A stretch of DNA of 64,000 nt from Streptomyces sp. S465. Lineage in GTDB: Bacteria; Actinomycetota; Actinomycetes; Streptomycetales; Streptomycetaceae. How positions within the stretch are numbered: the first letter of the stretch is position 1; the number at the start of each line of letters is the position of its first letter. Shown here one piece after another: positions 8,808-20,100 of the stretch. The DNA lies in NCBI RefSeq assembly GCF_026898115.1, contig NZ_CP114036.1, positions 7,992,001-8,056,000 on the forward strand. Reading direction: 5' to 3'. Position numbers and translations under genes: made by a program. A model generated the notes under the pieces. It did not search any database and was not told the origin of the DNA. It saw only the letters and a program-made list of their open reading frames with translations.

Positions 8808-9014
8808 ATGACCAACCCGTTCGACGACGAAAACGGTTCGTTTCTGGTCCTGCTGAACGACGAGGGCCAGTATTCGCTGTGGCCCGCCTTCGCCGAGGTA
8901 CCGGCCGGATGGCGGGTCGTATTCGGCGAGGACGCCCGCAAGAACTGCCTGGACTACATCGAGGAGAACTGGCGGGACATGCGCCCCAAGAGCCTCATCG
9001 ACCAGCTCACATAG
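8808..9014 (+). CDS. mbtH: MbtH-like NRPS accessory protein
   Basis: A 68-residue protein with the MbtH signature: MTNPFDDENG at the N-terminus, then NDEGQYSLWP, a Trp in VPAGWRVVFGE, and ENWRDMRPKSL near the end. MbtH-like proteins bind adenylation domains and are needed for folding or activity of many of them, especially Tyr-type domains. The ATG at 8808 has GAGAGGAG upstream. It is the first gene of the operon with the exporter (30 bp downstream) and the NRPS genes. Confidence 0.96.
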   Translation: MTNPFDDENGSFLVLLNDEGQYSLWPAFAEVPAGWRVVFGEDARKNCLDYIEENWRDMRPKSLIDQLT

Positions 9015-9044
9015 TTCGGAACCACCGAAGCCGAGGAGAGCGTC

Positions 9045-11063
9045 GTGTCCATAGGCGGCCCAGGGCCGATGATGATTCGCGCGGTGGGTCCCGACCCATC
9101 CGTGACCAAGCAGAAAATAAAACCCGGGACCGCGAAACGGATACTTCCGTATACCCGGCCGTACCGTGTCAGCATAAGTCTGCTGCTGCTCATGACCGTG
9201 CTGAACGCCGCCATTGTGGTGGCCACTCCCATCCTCTTCAAATACCTCATCGACAATGGCATCGCCCAGCACGACTCGGACGTTGTCGTGGGTATCGCGG
9301 TGGCGGTCGGCGGGCTGGCGGTGCTCGGCGCGCTGCTGGGTTTCGGAGAGGCGTGGTACTCGGCCCGGGTCAGCGAAGGGCTCGTCTACGAACTGCGCAC
9401 CGAGGTCTTCGACCACGTACAGCGCCAGCCGCTGGCGTTCTTCACCCGGGCCCAGACCGGCGCCCTGGTCAGCCGGCTCAACGCGGATGTGGTCGGCGCC
9501 CAGCAGGCCCTGACGTCGCTGCTGTCCACGGTCGTCTCGGCCGCGCTGACACTGCTGTTCGTCCTCGTCACGATGTTCTACCTGTCCTGGGTGATCACCG
9601 TGATCTCCCTGGTCGTCCTGCCCTTCTTCATCCTGCCCGGCAAGGTTGTCGGACGCCGGCTACAGCGGCTCACACGGTCCCAGATGGAGCGGAACGCCGA
9701 GATGGGCGCGCTGATGAACGAGCGCTTCAACGTGACCGGCGCACTGCTGGCCAAGCTGTACGGCCGGCCGAGCCGCGAGATGCGCCAGTTCACCGGACTG
9801 GCCGGAAAGGTCCGCGACCTCGGCGTCGTGACCGCCGTCCACGGCAAGCTGCTCTTCTTGTCGATGGTCCTCCTCAGCGCGCTCGCCACCGCCGTGGTCT
9901 ACGGCGTCGGAGGGCGCCTCGTCATCGACGGGGCCTTCGAAATCGGCACCCTGGTGGCCCTGGCCACCCTGCTCACCCGGCTCTTCGGCCCGATCAACCA
10001 GCTCTCCAGCGCCCAGGCCAACGTGGTCACCGCGCTCGTCAGCTTCGACCGGCTCTTCGAGATCCTCGACCTGAAACCGCTCATCGCCGAGAAGCCCGAC
10101 GCCACCGCCCTGCCCCGGGACGGCCGCGCACCGGAGATCGTCTTCGACGGCGTCTCCTTCTCCTACCCGGCCGCCGCGGACGTCTCGCTCGCCTCGCTCG
10201 AGTCGATCGCGATGCCGCAGCCGGAGCGCACCAGGAACGAGCGGACCCTGCGCGACCTGAGCTTCCGGCTGCCCGCCGGGAAACTCACCGCCCTCGTCGG
10301 CCCCTCCGGCGCCGGCAAGACCACCATCACCCACCTCGTGCCCCGGCTGTACGACCCCGTCGAGGGCACCGTCCGCATCAACGGGCACGACCTGCGGGAT
10401 CTCACACTGGAGTCGCTCTACGACACCATCGGCGTCGTCACCCAGGACGCCTATCTCTTCCACGCCACCATCGGGGACAACCTCCGCTACGCCCGCCCGG
10501 AGGCCACCGAACAGGAGATGATCGACGCCTGTAAGGCCGCCCAGATCTGGGGCCTGATCGAGTCGTTGCCCCATCGCTTCGACACCGTCGTCGGCGACCG
10601 CGGCTACCGGCTCTCCGGTGGCGAGAAACAGCGCATCGCCATGGCCCGCCTGCTGCTCAAGGCGCCCCCGGTCGTCGTCCTCGACGAGGCGACCGCACAC
10701 CTCGACTCCGAGTCCGAGGCCGCCCTGCAACGGGCGCTGGAGACCGCGCTGGCGGGACGCACCTCACTGGTGATCGCCCACCGGCTGTCCACCATCCGCG
10801 ACGCCGACCAGATCCTCGTCATCGACGACGGCCGGGTACAGGAGAGCGGCACCCACGAGGAACTCCTCGCCCTGGACGGCCTCTACGCGGAGCTGTACCG
10901 CACCCAGTTCGCCGGCCACACGCCGGCCAACGGCCACCGGCCCGCCCCCGAGCCGATCGGGCCCCGTGGGCCGTACCCGGGCGGCCCCCGTGGGCCGTTC
11001 CCGGCCGGTCCGGGGGGCGGGCCCTTCCCGGGACCTGGCCCCGTCCCCTTCCCGGGTCCGTAG
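9045..11063 (+). CDS. ABC exporter, fused TMD-NBD (MsbA/MdlB type)
   Basis: A 672-residue half-transporter: six predicted transmembrane helices within about residues 35-330, then a nucleotide-binding domain. Walker A GPSGAGKTT lies at about 420, signature LSGGEKQ at about 523 and Walker B VVVLDEATAHLD at about 543. GTG start with GAGGAG 6 bp upstream. The last 35 residues are a Pro/Gly-rich GPxPG-type tail. Close relatives sit beside mbtH in glycopeptide and ramoplanin-type clusters and are thought to export the finished peptide, so the same role is likely here. The NRPS start follows after 68 bp. Confidence 0.93.
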   Translation: MSIGGPGPMMIRAVGPDPSVTKQKIKPGTAKRILPYTRPYRVSISLLLLMTVLNAAIVVATPILFKYLIDNGIAQHDSDVVVGIAVAVGGLAVLGALLGFGEAWYSARVSEGLVYELRTEVFDHVQRQPLAFFTRAQTGALVSRLNADVVGAQQALTSLLSTVVSAALTLLFVLVTMFYLSWVITVISLVVLPFFILPGKVVGRRLQRLTRSQMERNAEMGALMNERFNVTGALLAKLYGRPSREMRQFTGLAGKVRDLGVVTAVHGKLLFLSMVLLSALATAVVYGVGGRLVIDGAFEIGTLVALATLLTRLFGPINQLSSAQANVVTALVSFDRLFEILDLKPLIAEKPDATALPRDGRAPEIVFDGVSFSYPAAADVSLASLESIAMPQPERTRNERTLRDLSFRLPAGKLTALVGPSGAGKTTITHLVPRLYDPVEGTVRINGHDLRDLTLESLYDTIGVVTQDAYLFHATIGDNLRYARPEATEQEMIDACKAAQIWGLIESLPHRFDTVVGDRGYRLSGGEKQRIAMARLLLKAPPVVVLDEATAHLDSESEAALQRALETALAGRTSLVIAHRLSTIRDADQILVIDDGRVQESGTHEELLALDGLYAELYRTQFAGHTPANGHRPAPEPIGPRGPYPGGPRGPFPAGPGGGPFPGPGPVPFPGP

Positions 11064-11131
11064 ACCCGACCACCCTCACCACCACCTGTCACCGCCCCCG
11101 CCACCGCGTACCGCAGCAGAGGGAGACGTCC

Positions 11132-14100
11132 ATGCATGGCACGACCGAATCCTGGCGCTCGCTGGGCGAGTTGTTCGACGCCCAGGCGGCTGTCTCTCCG
11201 GATGCGGTGGCGGTGGTGGGTGCGGGTGGTGAGGTGTGGTCGTACGGGGAGTTGCGGGAGCGGTCGGATCGGGTGGCGGGGGTGCTGGCCGCGCGGGGTG
11301 TGGGGCGCGGTGATCTGGTGGCGGTGGTGTTGGAGCGGTCGGTGGATGTGGTGGCGGTGTGGTTGGGGGTGGTGAAGGCGGGGGCGGGGTTCGTGCCGGT
11401 GGATCCGGCGTATCCGGCCGAGCGGATCGGGTGGATGGTCGAGGACGCGGGGCCGGTGCTGGTGGTGTGTGCTGAGGGGACGCGGGGGGTGGTGCCGGCT
11501 GGGGTGGAGTGCTGGGTGTGGGATCCGTCCGGGACGGCTGAATCGGCGCCTGTGGTTTCGGTGGGTGCTGATGATGTGGCGTATGTGATTTATACGTCGG
11601 GTTCGACGGGGCGTCCCAAGGGTGTGGTGGTGACGCATCGTGGTCTCGGGAATTTGGCGGCGGCGCAGATTGAGCGGTTTGCGGTGGGTGCTGATGCGCG
11701 GGTGTTGCAGCTGGCGTCGTTGAGTTTCGATGCGGCGGTTTCCGAGATGTGTATGGCGTTGTTGTCGGGTGCTGCTGTGGTGATGGCGGGTGGGGACAGG
11801 TTGCCGCCGAATGGTGCGTTGGGTGAGGCGGTGGCGGAGTTCGGGGTGACGCATGTGACGGTGCCGCCGTCGGTGCTGGCGACGGTGGAGGGCCTGCCGG
11901 AGAGCCTGCGTACGTTGGTGGTGGCGGGTGAGGTGTGTTCGCAGGGGCTGGTGGAGCGCTGGGCTTCCGGGCGGCGGATGATCAACGCGTACGGGCCGAC
12001 CGAGGTCACCGTCTGCGCGACGATGAGTGAGCCCTTGAAGGCGTCCGGGCCGGTGCCGATCGGCCGTCCGATCACCGGCACACGGGTGTTCGTGCTGGAT
12101 GAGCACCTGCGGCCGGTCCCCGAGGGCGTGCCGGGCGAGCTGTACGTCGCGGGCCCGGGGCTCGCACGCGGCTACCTGCGCCGCCCCGGGCTGACGGCGG
12201 AGCGTTTCGTGGCGTGTCCGTTCACGGGGGGACGGATGTACCGCACCGGCGACCTCGCCACCTGGACGGCCGACGGCGAGCTGGTCTTCCGCGGCCGAGC
12301 CGACGAGCAGATCAAGGTACGCGGTTTCCGTGTCGAACCCGGCGAGATCGAGACCGTCCTCACCCGCCACGCGAGCGTCCGCCAGGCGGCGGTGACGGCC
12401 CGCGAGGACCGCCCCGGAGACAAGCGGCTCGTCGCCTACGTCGTCCTCGACGGCGCGGCCGGCGCCGCCGAGCTGCGCGACCATGTCGCGGCCCACCTGC
12501 CGGACTACATGGTGCCCAGCGCGGTCGTCCTGCTGGATGCGCTCCCGGTCACGGTGAACGGCAAGCTCGACCGTGCCGCCCTCCCCGCCCCCGATCACAC
12601 CGAGGCGGCGGAGGGCCGTGGTCCGCGGACGCCCGCCGAGGAGATCCTCTGCCGCCTCTACTGCGAGGTCCTCGGCCTGGAGCGGGTCAGCGCGGAGGCG
12701 TCCTTCTACGAGCTCGGCGGCGACTCCATCCTGACGATGCTGCTGGTGTCGGTCGCCCGGCGCGCCGGGCTGGTGATCGCCCCGTACCAGGTGTTCGAAC
12801 TCTCGACGCCGGCCCGTCTCGCCCGGATCGCCGAACCGCTGCGCGAGGACCCCGCGAGGTCCCTGGCCGCGCAGGCGCGCAGCGCGGAGCGGCGTGCGGA
12901 GCTGCCCGCGTGGACCGAACTGCTCGCCCCCGGTGACCCGTTGCTCACCACCCGCCCCGCCGACCCGGCCCGCGACGCGGACGCTCCGGTGCGGCACGCC
13001 TCCGTACGCATCCCGGCCCGCACCACGGCGGCCACTCTGACCGGCCTCCCGGCGGCGTTCCACACCGATGCCGACACCGTCCTGCTGACCGGCCTGACCG
13101 CGGCCCTCGCCGCCTGGCGCGACGGCCAGGACCGGACCGGCGGCTTCCTCGTGGACGTGGCGGCGCCGGACCACGGGCATGGCGCCCTGGCGGGCGGCGC
13201 CGATCTCTCCCGAACCGTGGGCTCCTTCGCCCACCGCCACCCCGTCCGGCTCGACACCGGGACCCTCGACCTCGCGGCGATCCGCGCCGGCGGCCCCACC
13301 GCGGGCCGGGCCGTGAAACGGATCAAGGAACAGCTGCGGGCCGTCCCCGGCGACGGACTGGGCTACGTCCTGCTGCGCCATCTCAACCCCGACACCGCCG
13401 CCACCCTCGCCGCCCTGCCCGCCCCGCAGCTCGGCTTCACCGGCCCCGGTGACGGTTCCGGCCTCGGTCCCGTCGTCGGCGACCGGGCGCCCGTCCACCC
13501 GCTCGAAGCCTCGGCCCGGGTCGAGGGAGCCGAACTCGTCCTCAGCCTGGCCTGGCCGGAGCCCCTCCTCGACGCACCTGCCGCCCGGCGCCTGCTCGAC
13601 GGCTGGGCGGCGATGCTGACCGGCCTCGCCGCCCACACCGGCGGTGGCCACACCCCGTCCGACTTCCCGCTGACGACGCTCGACCAGGCCCAGATCGAGG
13701 AGCTCGAAGCCGAGGTGCCCGGTGGCCTGGTCGACGTACTGCCCCTGTCACCGCTCCAGGAGGGCCTGCTCTTCCACGCGATGTTCGACGAGCGGGAGCG
13801 GGACATCTACGTGGAACAGAAGGTCCTGGAACTCGAAGGGCCGCTGGACGTCAGGGCGTTGCGCGCCACCTGGCAAGCGCTCGTCGAACGGCACGGCAGC
13901 CTGCGCACCGGCTTCCGCCGACCGGTCGGCGTGGACGAGCCCGTCCAGGTGATCGCCCGCCAGGTCGACTTGGTCTGGCGCGAGGTGGACCTCTCACACC
14001 TCACCCTCCAGGACGCGCGGGACCGGGCCGACCGGCTGGAGAGCGCGGAACGGGCCCGCCGCTTCGACCTCGCGACCCCGCCGCTGGCACGCATCCTGCT

Positions 14101-17100
14101 GGTCAAGACGGGCCCCGACCGCCACCGCATGGTCGTCACCCTGCACCACATCGTGCTCGACGGCTGGTCGCTGCGCATCCTCATCCGCGAGCTGTGGGCC
14201 GTCTACGCGGCGGGCGGCGACGCCCGCGACCTCGCGCCGACCACCCCCTACGGGGACTACCTGGCCTGGCTCCGCCGCCAGGACCGCCAGGCGGCGCGCA
14301 CCGCCTGGCGGCGGGCGCTCGACGGCGTCACCGAGCCGACGACGGTTGCCGCACTCGACCCGAACGCCGAGCCGGTCCTCACCCGCAAGGCCCTGGCCGA
14401 GACCGACGGCCAACTCCCCGGCGCGCTGCGTGAGCTCGCCCGTGGCCACGGCGTCACGCTGAACACCGTGCTCCAGGTGGCCTGGGCCCAGGTCGTCGGC
14501 GCGCTCACCGGCCGGCGCGACGTGGTCTTCGGCGCCGCCGTGGCGGGCCGCCCGCCGGAACTCGCGGGGATGGCGGACATGCTGGGACTGTTCATCAACA
14601 CCATCCCGGTACGGGTCCGGCTGCACCCGGCCGACACGATCGCCGACCTGCTCACCGTGGTACAGGCCCAGCAGTCCGCACTGCTCGGCCACCAGCACCT
14701 CGGCCTCAAGGAGATCCAGCGCCTGGCCGGTCCGGGCGCCACCTTCGACACCCTGATGGCCTTCGAGAACTTCCACGCGGGCGAGACCGGACCGCCCGCC
14801 CCCCTGCGGCTGACCGCCGGCACGACCCGGATGGCCACCACCTTCCCGCTGACGCTGGGAGTGGATCCGGCGGATGAGCTGAAGTTCTGGCTGGACTACC
14901 GCCCGGACGCGTTCGACGAGAACGCGGCCCAGGGCGTGGTACGGCGGCTGGTGCGGGTGCTGGAACAGATGGCGGCCGACCCGGCACGGCGGGTGAGTGA
15001 GATCGATGTGCTGGGTGGTGCGGAGCGGGAGCGGGTGGTGGTGGGGTGGAACGCCACGGGTGGTGTGGTGCCGGTGGGTGCGTTGGGGGAGTTGTTCGAC
15101 GCCCAGGCGGCTCGGACTCCGGGTGCGGTGGCGGTGGTGGGTGCGGGTGGTGAGGTGTGGTCGTACGGGGAGTTGCGGGAGCGGTCGGATCGGGTGGCGG
15201 GGGTGCTGGCCGCGCGGGGTGTGGGGCGCGGTGATCTGGTGGCGGTGGTGTTGGAGCGGTCGGTGGATGTGGTGGCGGTGTGGCTGGGGGTGGTGAAGGC
15301 GGGGGCGGGGTTCGTGCCGGTGGATCCGGCGTATCCGGCCGAGCGGATCGGGTGGATGCTCGAAGACGCGGCGCCCGCGCTCGTCCTGTGCTCCGAGGAG
15401 ACGCGGGGGGTGGTTCCGGCTGGGGTGGAGTGCTGGATGTGGGATCCGTCCGGGACCGTTGAGTCGGCGCCGGTGGTTTCGGTGGGTGCTGATGATGTGG
15501 CGTATGTGATTTATACGTCGGGTTCGACGGGGCGTCCGAAGGGTGTGGTGGTGACGCATCGTGGTCTCGGGAATTTGGCTGCGGCGCAGATTGAGCGGTT
15601 TGCGGTGGGTGCTGATGCGCGGGTGTTGCAGCTGGCGTCGCTGAGTTTCGATGCGGCGGTTTCCGAGATGTGTATGGCGTTGTTGTCGGGTGCTGCTGTG
15701 GTGATGGCGGGTGGGGACAGGTTGCCGCCGAATGGTGCGTTGGGTGAGGCGGTGGCGGAGTTCGGGGTGACGCATGTGACGGTGCCGCCGTCGGTGCTGG
15801 CGACGGTGGAGGAGTTGCCGGAGAGCCTGCGTACGTTGGTGGTGGCGGGGGAGGTGTGTTCGCAGGGGCTGGTGGAGCGCTGGGCTTCCGGGCGGCGGAT
15901 GATCAATGCGTACGGGCCGACCGAGGTCACCGTGTGCGCGACGATGAGTGGGCCCCTCGATGTGGGTGGTCCGGTGGTGATCGGGCGTCCGATCTGTAAT
16001 GCGAAGGCGTTTGTGCTGGATGTGTATCTGCGGCCGGTGCCGGTGGGTGTGGTGGGTGAGTTGTATGTGGCGGGTCCGGGGCTTGCGCGCGGTTACTTAC
16101 GTCGTCCGGGGTTGACGGCGGAGCGTTTTGTGGCGTGTCCGTTCACGGGTGGGCGGATGTATCGGACCGGTGATCTCGTGCGGTGGACGGCCGAGGGCGA
16201 GTTGGTTTTCGTGGGCCGTGCGGATGAGCAGGTGAAGGTTCGTGGGTTTCGGGTGGAGCTGGGGGAGATCGAGGCGGTGCTGGCGGCGCACGGGGGTGTG
16301 GGTCAGGTGGCCGTTGTGGTGCGGGAGGACCGTCCTGGTGACAAACGGCTCGTGGCGTACGTCGTCGCTGTGGAAGGGGAAGTGGACCCGGCCGGGCTGC
16401 GGGAGTACGTGGCCGAGCGGCTGCCCGACTACATGGTCCCCGCCGCGTTCGTGATGCTGGACGCGCTCCCCGTCACGGTGCACGGCAAGCTGGACCGCGT
16501 CGCCCTCCCCGCCCCCGACTTCACCGACGCCACCGGCCGCGGCCCCGCCACACCGGCCGAGGAGATCCTCTGCGGCCTGTACTGCGAGGTCCTCGGGCTC
16601 GAACGTGTCGGTGCCGAGGTGTCGTTCTTCGACATCGGCGGCGACTCGATCCTCGCCATGAAGCTCATCGCCCGGATCGGCGCCGTCCTCGACACCGAGC
16701 TGAACATCGGTGAGCTGTTCGCCGCCCCGACGGTGGCGGGGGTCGCCCGCCTCGTCGCGGCGGCGGGCGGTACGGACGCCCGGCCCGTGCTGACGCCACG
16801 GCCACGGCCGCAGATGCTGCCGCTCTCGTACGCCCAGCGGCGCATGTGGTTCCTCAACCAGCTCGAAGAGACCAACCCGGGTGCCGGCGCGGTCTACAAC
16901 CTGCCGCTGGCGCTGCGCATATCGGGAGACCTGGACGTCGCCGCGCTGGAAGCCGCCCTCGGCGACGTCGCCGACCGGCACGAGAGCCTGCGCACGGTCT
17001 TCCCCGAGACGGATGGCGAACCGCGCCAGCGGGTGCTGGTGGGCGAGGCGGGTCGTCCCCGGCTGGTGGTCATGGAGATCAGCGAGGAACTCCTCGCGGC

Positions 17101-20100
17101 GGAGCTCGGGGTGCACGCGGACCGCGGCTTCGATATGACCGTCGATCTGCCCTGGCGGATCCGGCTGCTGAAGACGGGCCCGGCGGAGTATGTGCTGCTG
17201 ATCGTGGCGCATCACATCGCCGTTGACGGCTGGTCGATGGGTGTGCTCGCGCGGGACATCGGTGTGGCGTACGCCGCCCGGCGGGCGGGTGGCGCGCCGG
17301 GGTGGCAGCCGTTGCCGGTGCAGTACGCGGACTACGCGCTCTGGCAGCGCGAGGTGCTGGGCGATCCGGAGGACCCGGACAGCGTGATCAGCGGCCAGCT
17401 GGACTACTGGCGGCAGGCGCTGGCAGGGGTGCCCCAGGAGCTGGCGCTGCCGACTGACCGGCCCCGGCCGGCGGTGTCCTCCTTCCGGGGTGGCGAAGTG
17501 CCGATCCGGATCAGCGCGGAGACCCACGCCCGGCTGCTCGAGGTCGCCCGTCGCGGTCGCGCGACCATGTTCATGGTCGTGCACGCCGCCCTCTCCGTGC
17601 TGCTCAGCCGAGTGGGTGCGGGCACCGACATCCCCATGGGTGTGCCGATCGCCGGCCGCGGTGACCCGGCGCTGGACGACCTGGCCGGGTTCTTCGTCAA
17701 CACCCTGGTCGTCCGCGCCGATCTGAGCGCGAACCCGTCCTTCACCGAGCTGCTGGAGCAGGTACGGACGTCGGACCTGGCCGCGTACGCCCATCAGGAC
17801 GTGCCGTTCGAGCGGCTCGTCGAGGATCTCAACCCGTCCCGCTCGCTCTCCCACAACCCGCTGTTCCAGGTCCTGCTGGCGATGCAGAGCGTACCGGCGG
17901 CGCAATGGGGCCTGCCGGGACTGCGGGTCCGGCGGATACCGGCGGCCGGCCAGGTCCCGGCGCGCTTCGATCTGTCCGTCGACCTGGCCGAGCATCGCGA
18001 TGGGGCGGGTGCGCCGGCGGGGTTGGGTGGGGCGTTGTTGTATGCGGTGGATTTGTTCGATGAGGGTACGGCGCGGGGGTTGGTGGAGCGGTTGGTGCGG
18101 GTGTTGGAGCAGGTGGGGGCTGATCCGGGGGTGCGGGTGAGTGAGGTCGATGTGTTGGGTGTGGGTGAGCGGGTGCGGGTGGTGGAGGAGTGGAATGCGA
18201 CGGGTGTTGTGGTGGCGGGTGGGTCGGTGGTGGAGCGGTTTGAGGGGTGGGCCTCGGTGGCGGCGGATGTGGTGGCGGTGCGGTGTGGTGAGGAGGTGTT
18301 GTCGTATGGGGAGTTGGATCGGCGGGCGAATCGGTTGGCGCGTTTTCTGAAGAGTGTGGGTGTGGGTCGGGAGTCGCGGGTTGCGTTGTGTTTGCCGCGG
18401 TCGGTGGGTGTGGTGGTGGCGGAGTTGGCGGTGTGGAAGGCCGGTGGTGCGTTTGTGCCGTTGGATCCGGAGTATCCGGTGGACCGGCTGGGGTTCGTGA
18501 TCGCGGACAGTGGCGCGCAGGTGGTGTTGGGCACGGCCGAGAGCCTCGCCGATGTCCCGCTTGGCGACGCTCGTGCTGTTCTTCTTGAGGATGTTGGCGG
18601 GGTTTCGGATGAGCCGTTGGGGACGGTGATCGTTCCGGAGCAGTTGGCGTATGTGATCTATACGTCGGGTTCGACGGGGCGGCCGAAGGGTGTGGCGGTT
18701 GCGCATGGTGGGGTGGCGAATCTGGCTGAGGTGATGCGTCCGGTGTTGGGGATGGACGCGGGTGTGGTGGCGTTGCAGTTCGCCTCGTTCAGTTTTGACG
18801 CCGCTGTCCTGGACGTTGCGGTCACCCTCGCTGCCGGTGGCACTTTGGCCGTTGCCACGTCCACGGAGCGTGGTGATCTGGAGGCGTTGGCGGGGATGGT
18901 GGGTCGGTGTGGGGTGCGGGTGGCGAGTGTGGTGCCGTCGTTGTTGGGGGTGCTGGATCCGGCTGCTGTGTCCGGGGTGGGGAATTGGGTGTTGGGTGCG
19001 GAGCGGTTGAGTGCGGAGCTGGCGGGGCGGTGGTCGGTGGGTGCGCGGGTGTGGAACACCTACGGCCCGACCGAGGCCACCGTCATCACCACCGCCACAC
19101 CCGCCCCGCTAAACCCGGCGTTGGAGGATGCTCCGCCGATCGGCCGTCCCCTGCCCAACGTGCGTGTCTATGTGCTGGACGCGTTCCTCAATCCGGTGCC
19201 GGTGGGTGTCGTGGGCGAGGTCTATATCGCCGGTGCCGGTCTGGCGCGGGGGTATATCGGTCGTGCGGGGTTGTCGGCGGAGCGGTTTGTGGCGTGTCCG
19301 TTCGCGGTTCCGGGTGGGCGGATGTATCGCAGTGGTGACCTGGCGAAGTGGACAGCTGATGGTGAGCTGGTCTTCGCGGGGCGGGCTGATGAGCAGGTCA
19401 AGGTGCGTGGTTTCCGTGTCGAGCCCGGTGAGATCGAGGCTGTGGTGGCGGCCTGTGAGGGTGTGGGGCAGGTCGCGGTGGTGGTCCGTGAGGACGGTCC
19501 GGGGGACAAGCGGCTGGTTGCCTATGTGGTCCCCAGTGGTGAGCTTGACGTGGCGGTGGTGCGGGAGTTCGCCGCCGCCCGGTTGCCGGAGTACATGGTC
19601 CCGTCGGTTGTCGTGCTGGAGGCGTTGCCGCTGACGGTCAACGGCAAGCTGGACCGTTCCGCGCTCCCCGCCCCCGACACGGCCGGAACGACCGGGGGCC
19701 GCGCGCCCGCCACCCGCACCGAGGAGATTCTCTGCGGGTTGTTCGCGGAGGTGCTGGGGCTGGATGAGGTGAGTGCGGATGCGTCGTTCTTCGAGTTGGG
19801 TGGTGACTCGATCATGTCGATGCTGCTGGTGTCGAGGGCGCGTAAGGCGGGTCTGGTGGTGTCGGCGCGGCAGGTGTTCGAGCGTCGGAGTCCGGCGGAG
19901 CTGGCTGTGGTGGCGGGTGATGTGGCGGTTGCCGGCGCCGTGGTGGGGGGCGGTGATCCGGGTTCGGGTGAGGTGCCGTTGACGCCGGTGATGCTGGAGT
20001 TGTTGGGGCGGGCCGGGGCGGAGCGTGTGGGTGGGGTGTATCAGTCGACGGTGGTGGTGGCGCCGGCGGGGATGCGGCTGGAGACGTTGGCCGAGGCCGT

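Noticed and set aside
8349..9416. Antisense and long-start frames across the 14-bp array, including an upstream start for the response regulator at 8667
   Set aside because: They would translate the tandem repeat into Trp/Arg-rich peptides unlike any receiver-domain N-terminus. The GTG at 8490 has a ribosome site and begins the receiver strand directly.
12900..13700. E1 remnant as a separate new domain type
   Set aside because: Its start (ELPAWTELL), the repeated KRIKEQLRAVPGDGLGY segment and the final TPSDF linker align with E3 and E9, so it is a decayed epimerase, not a new fold.
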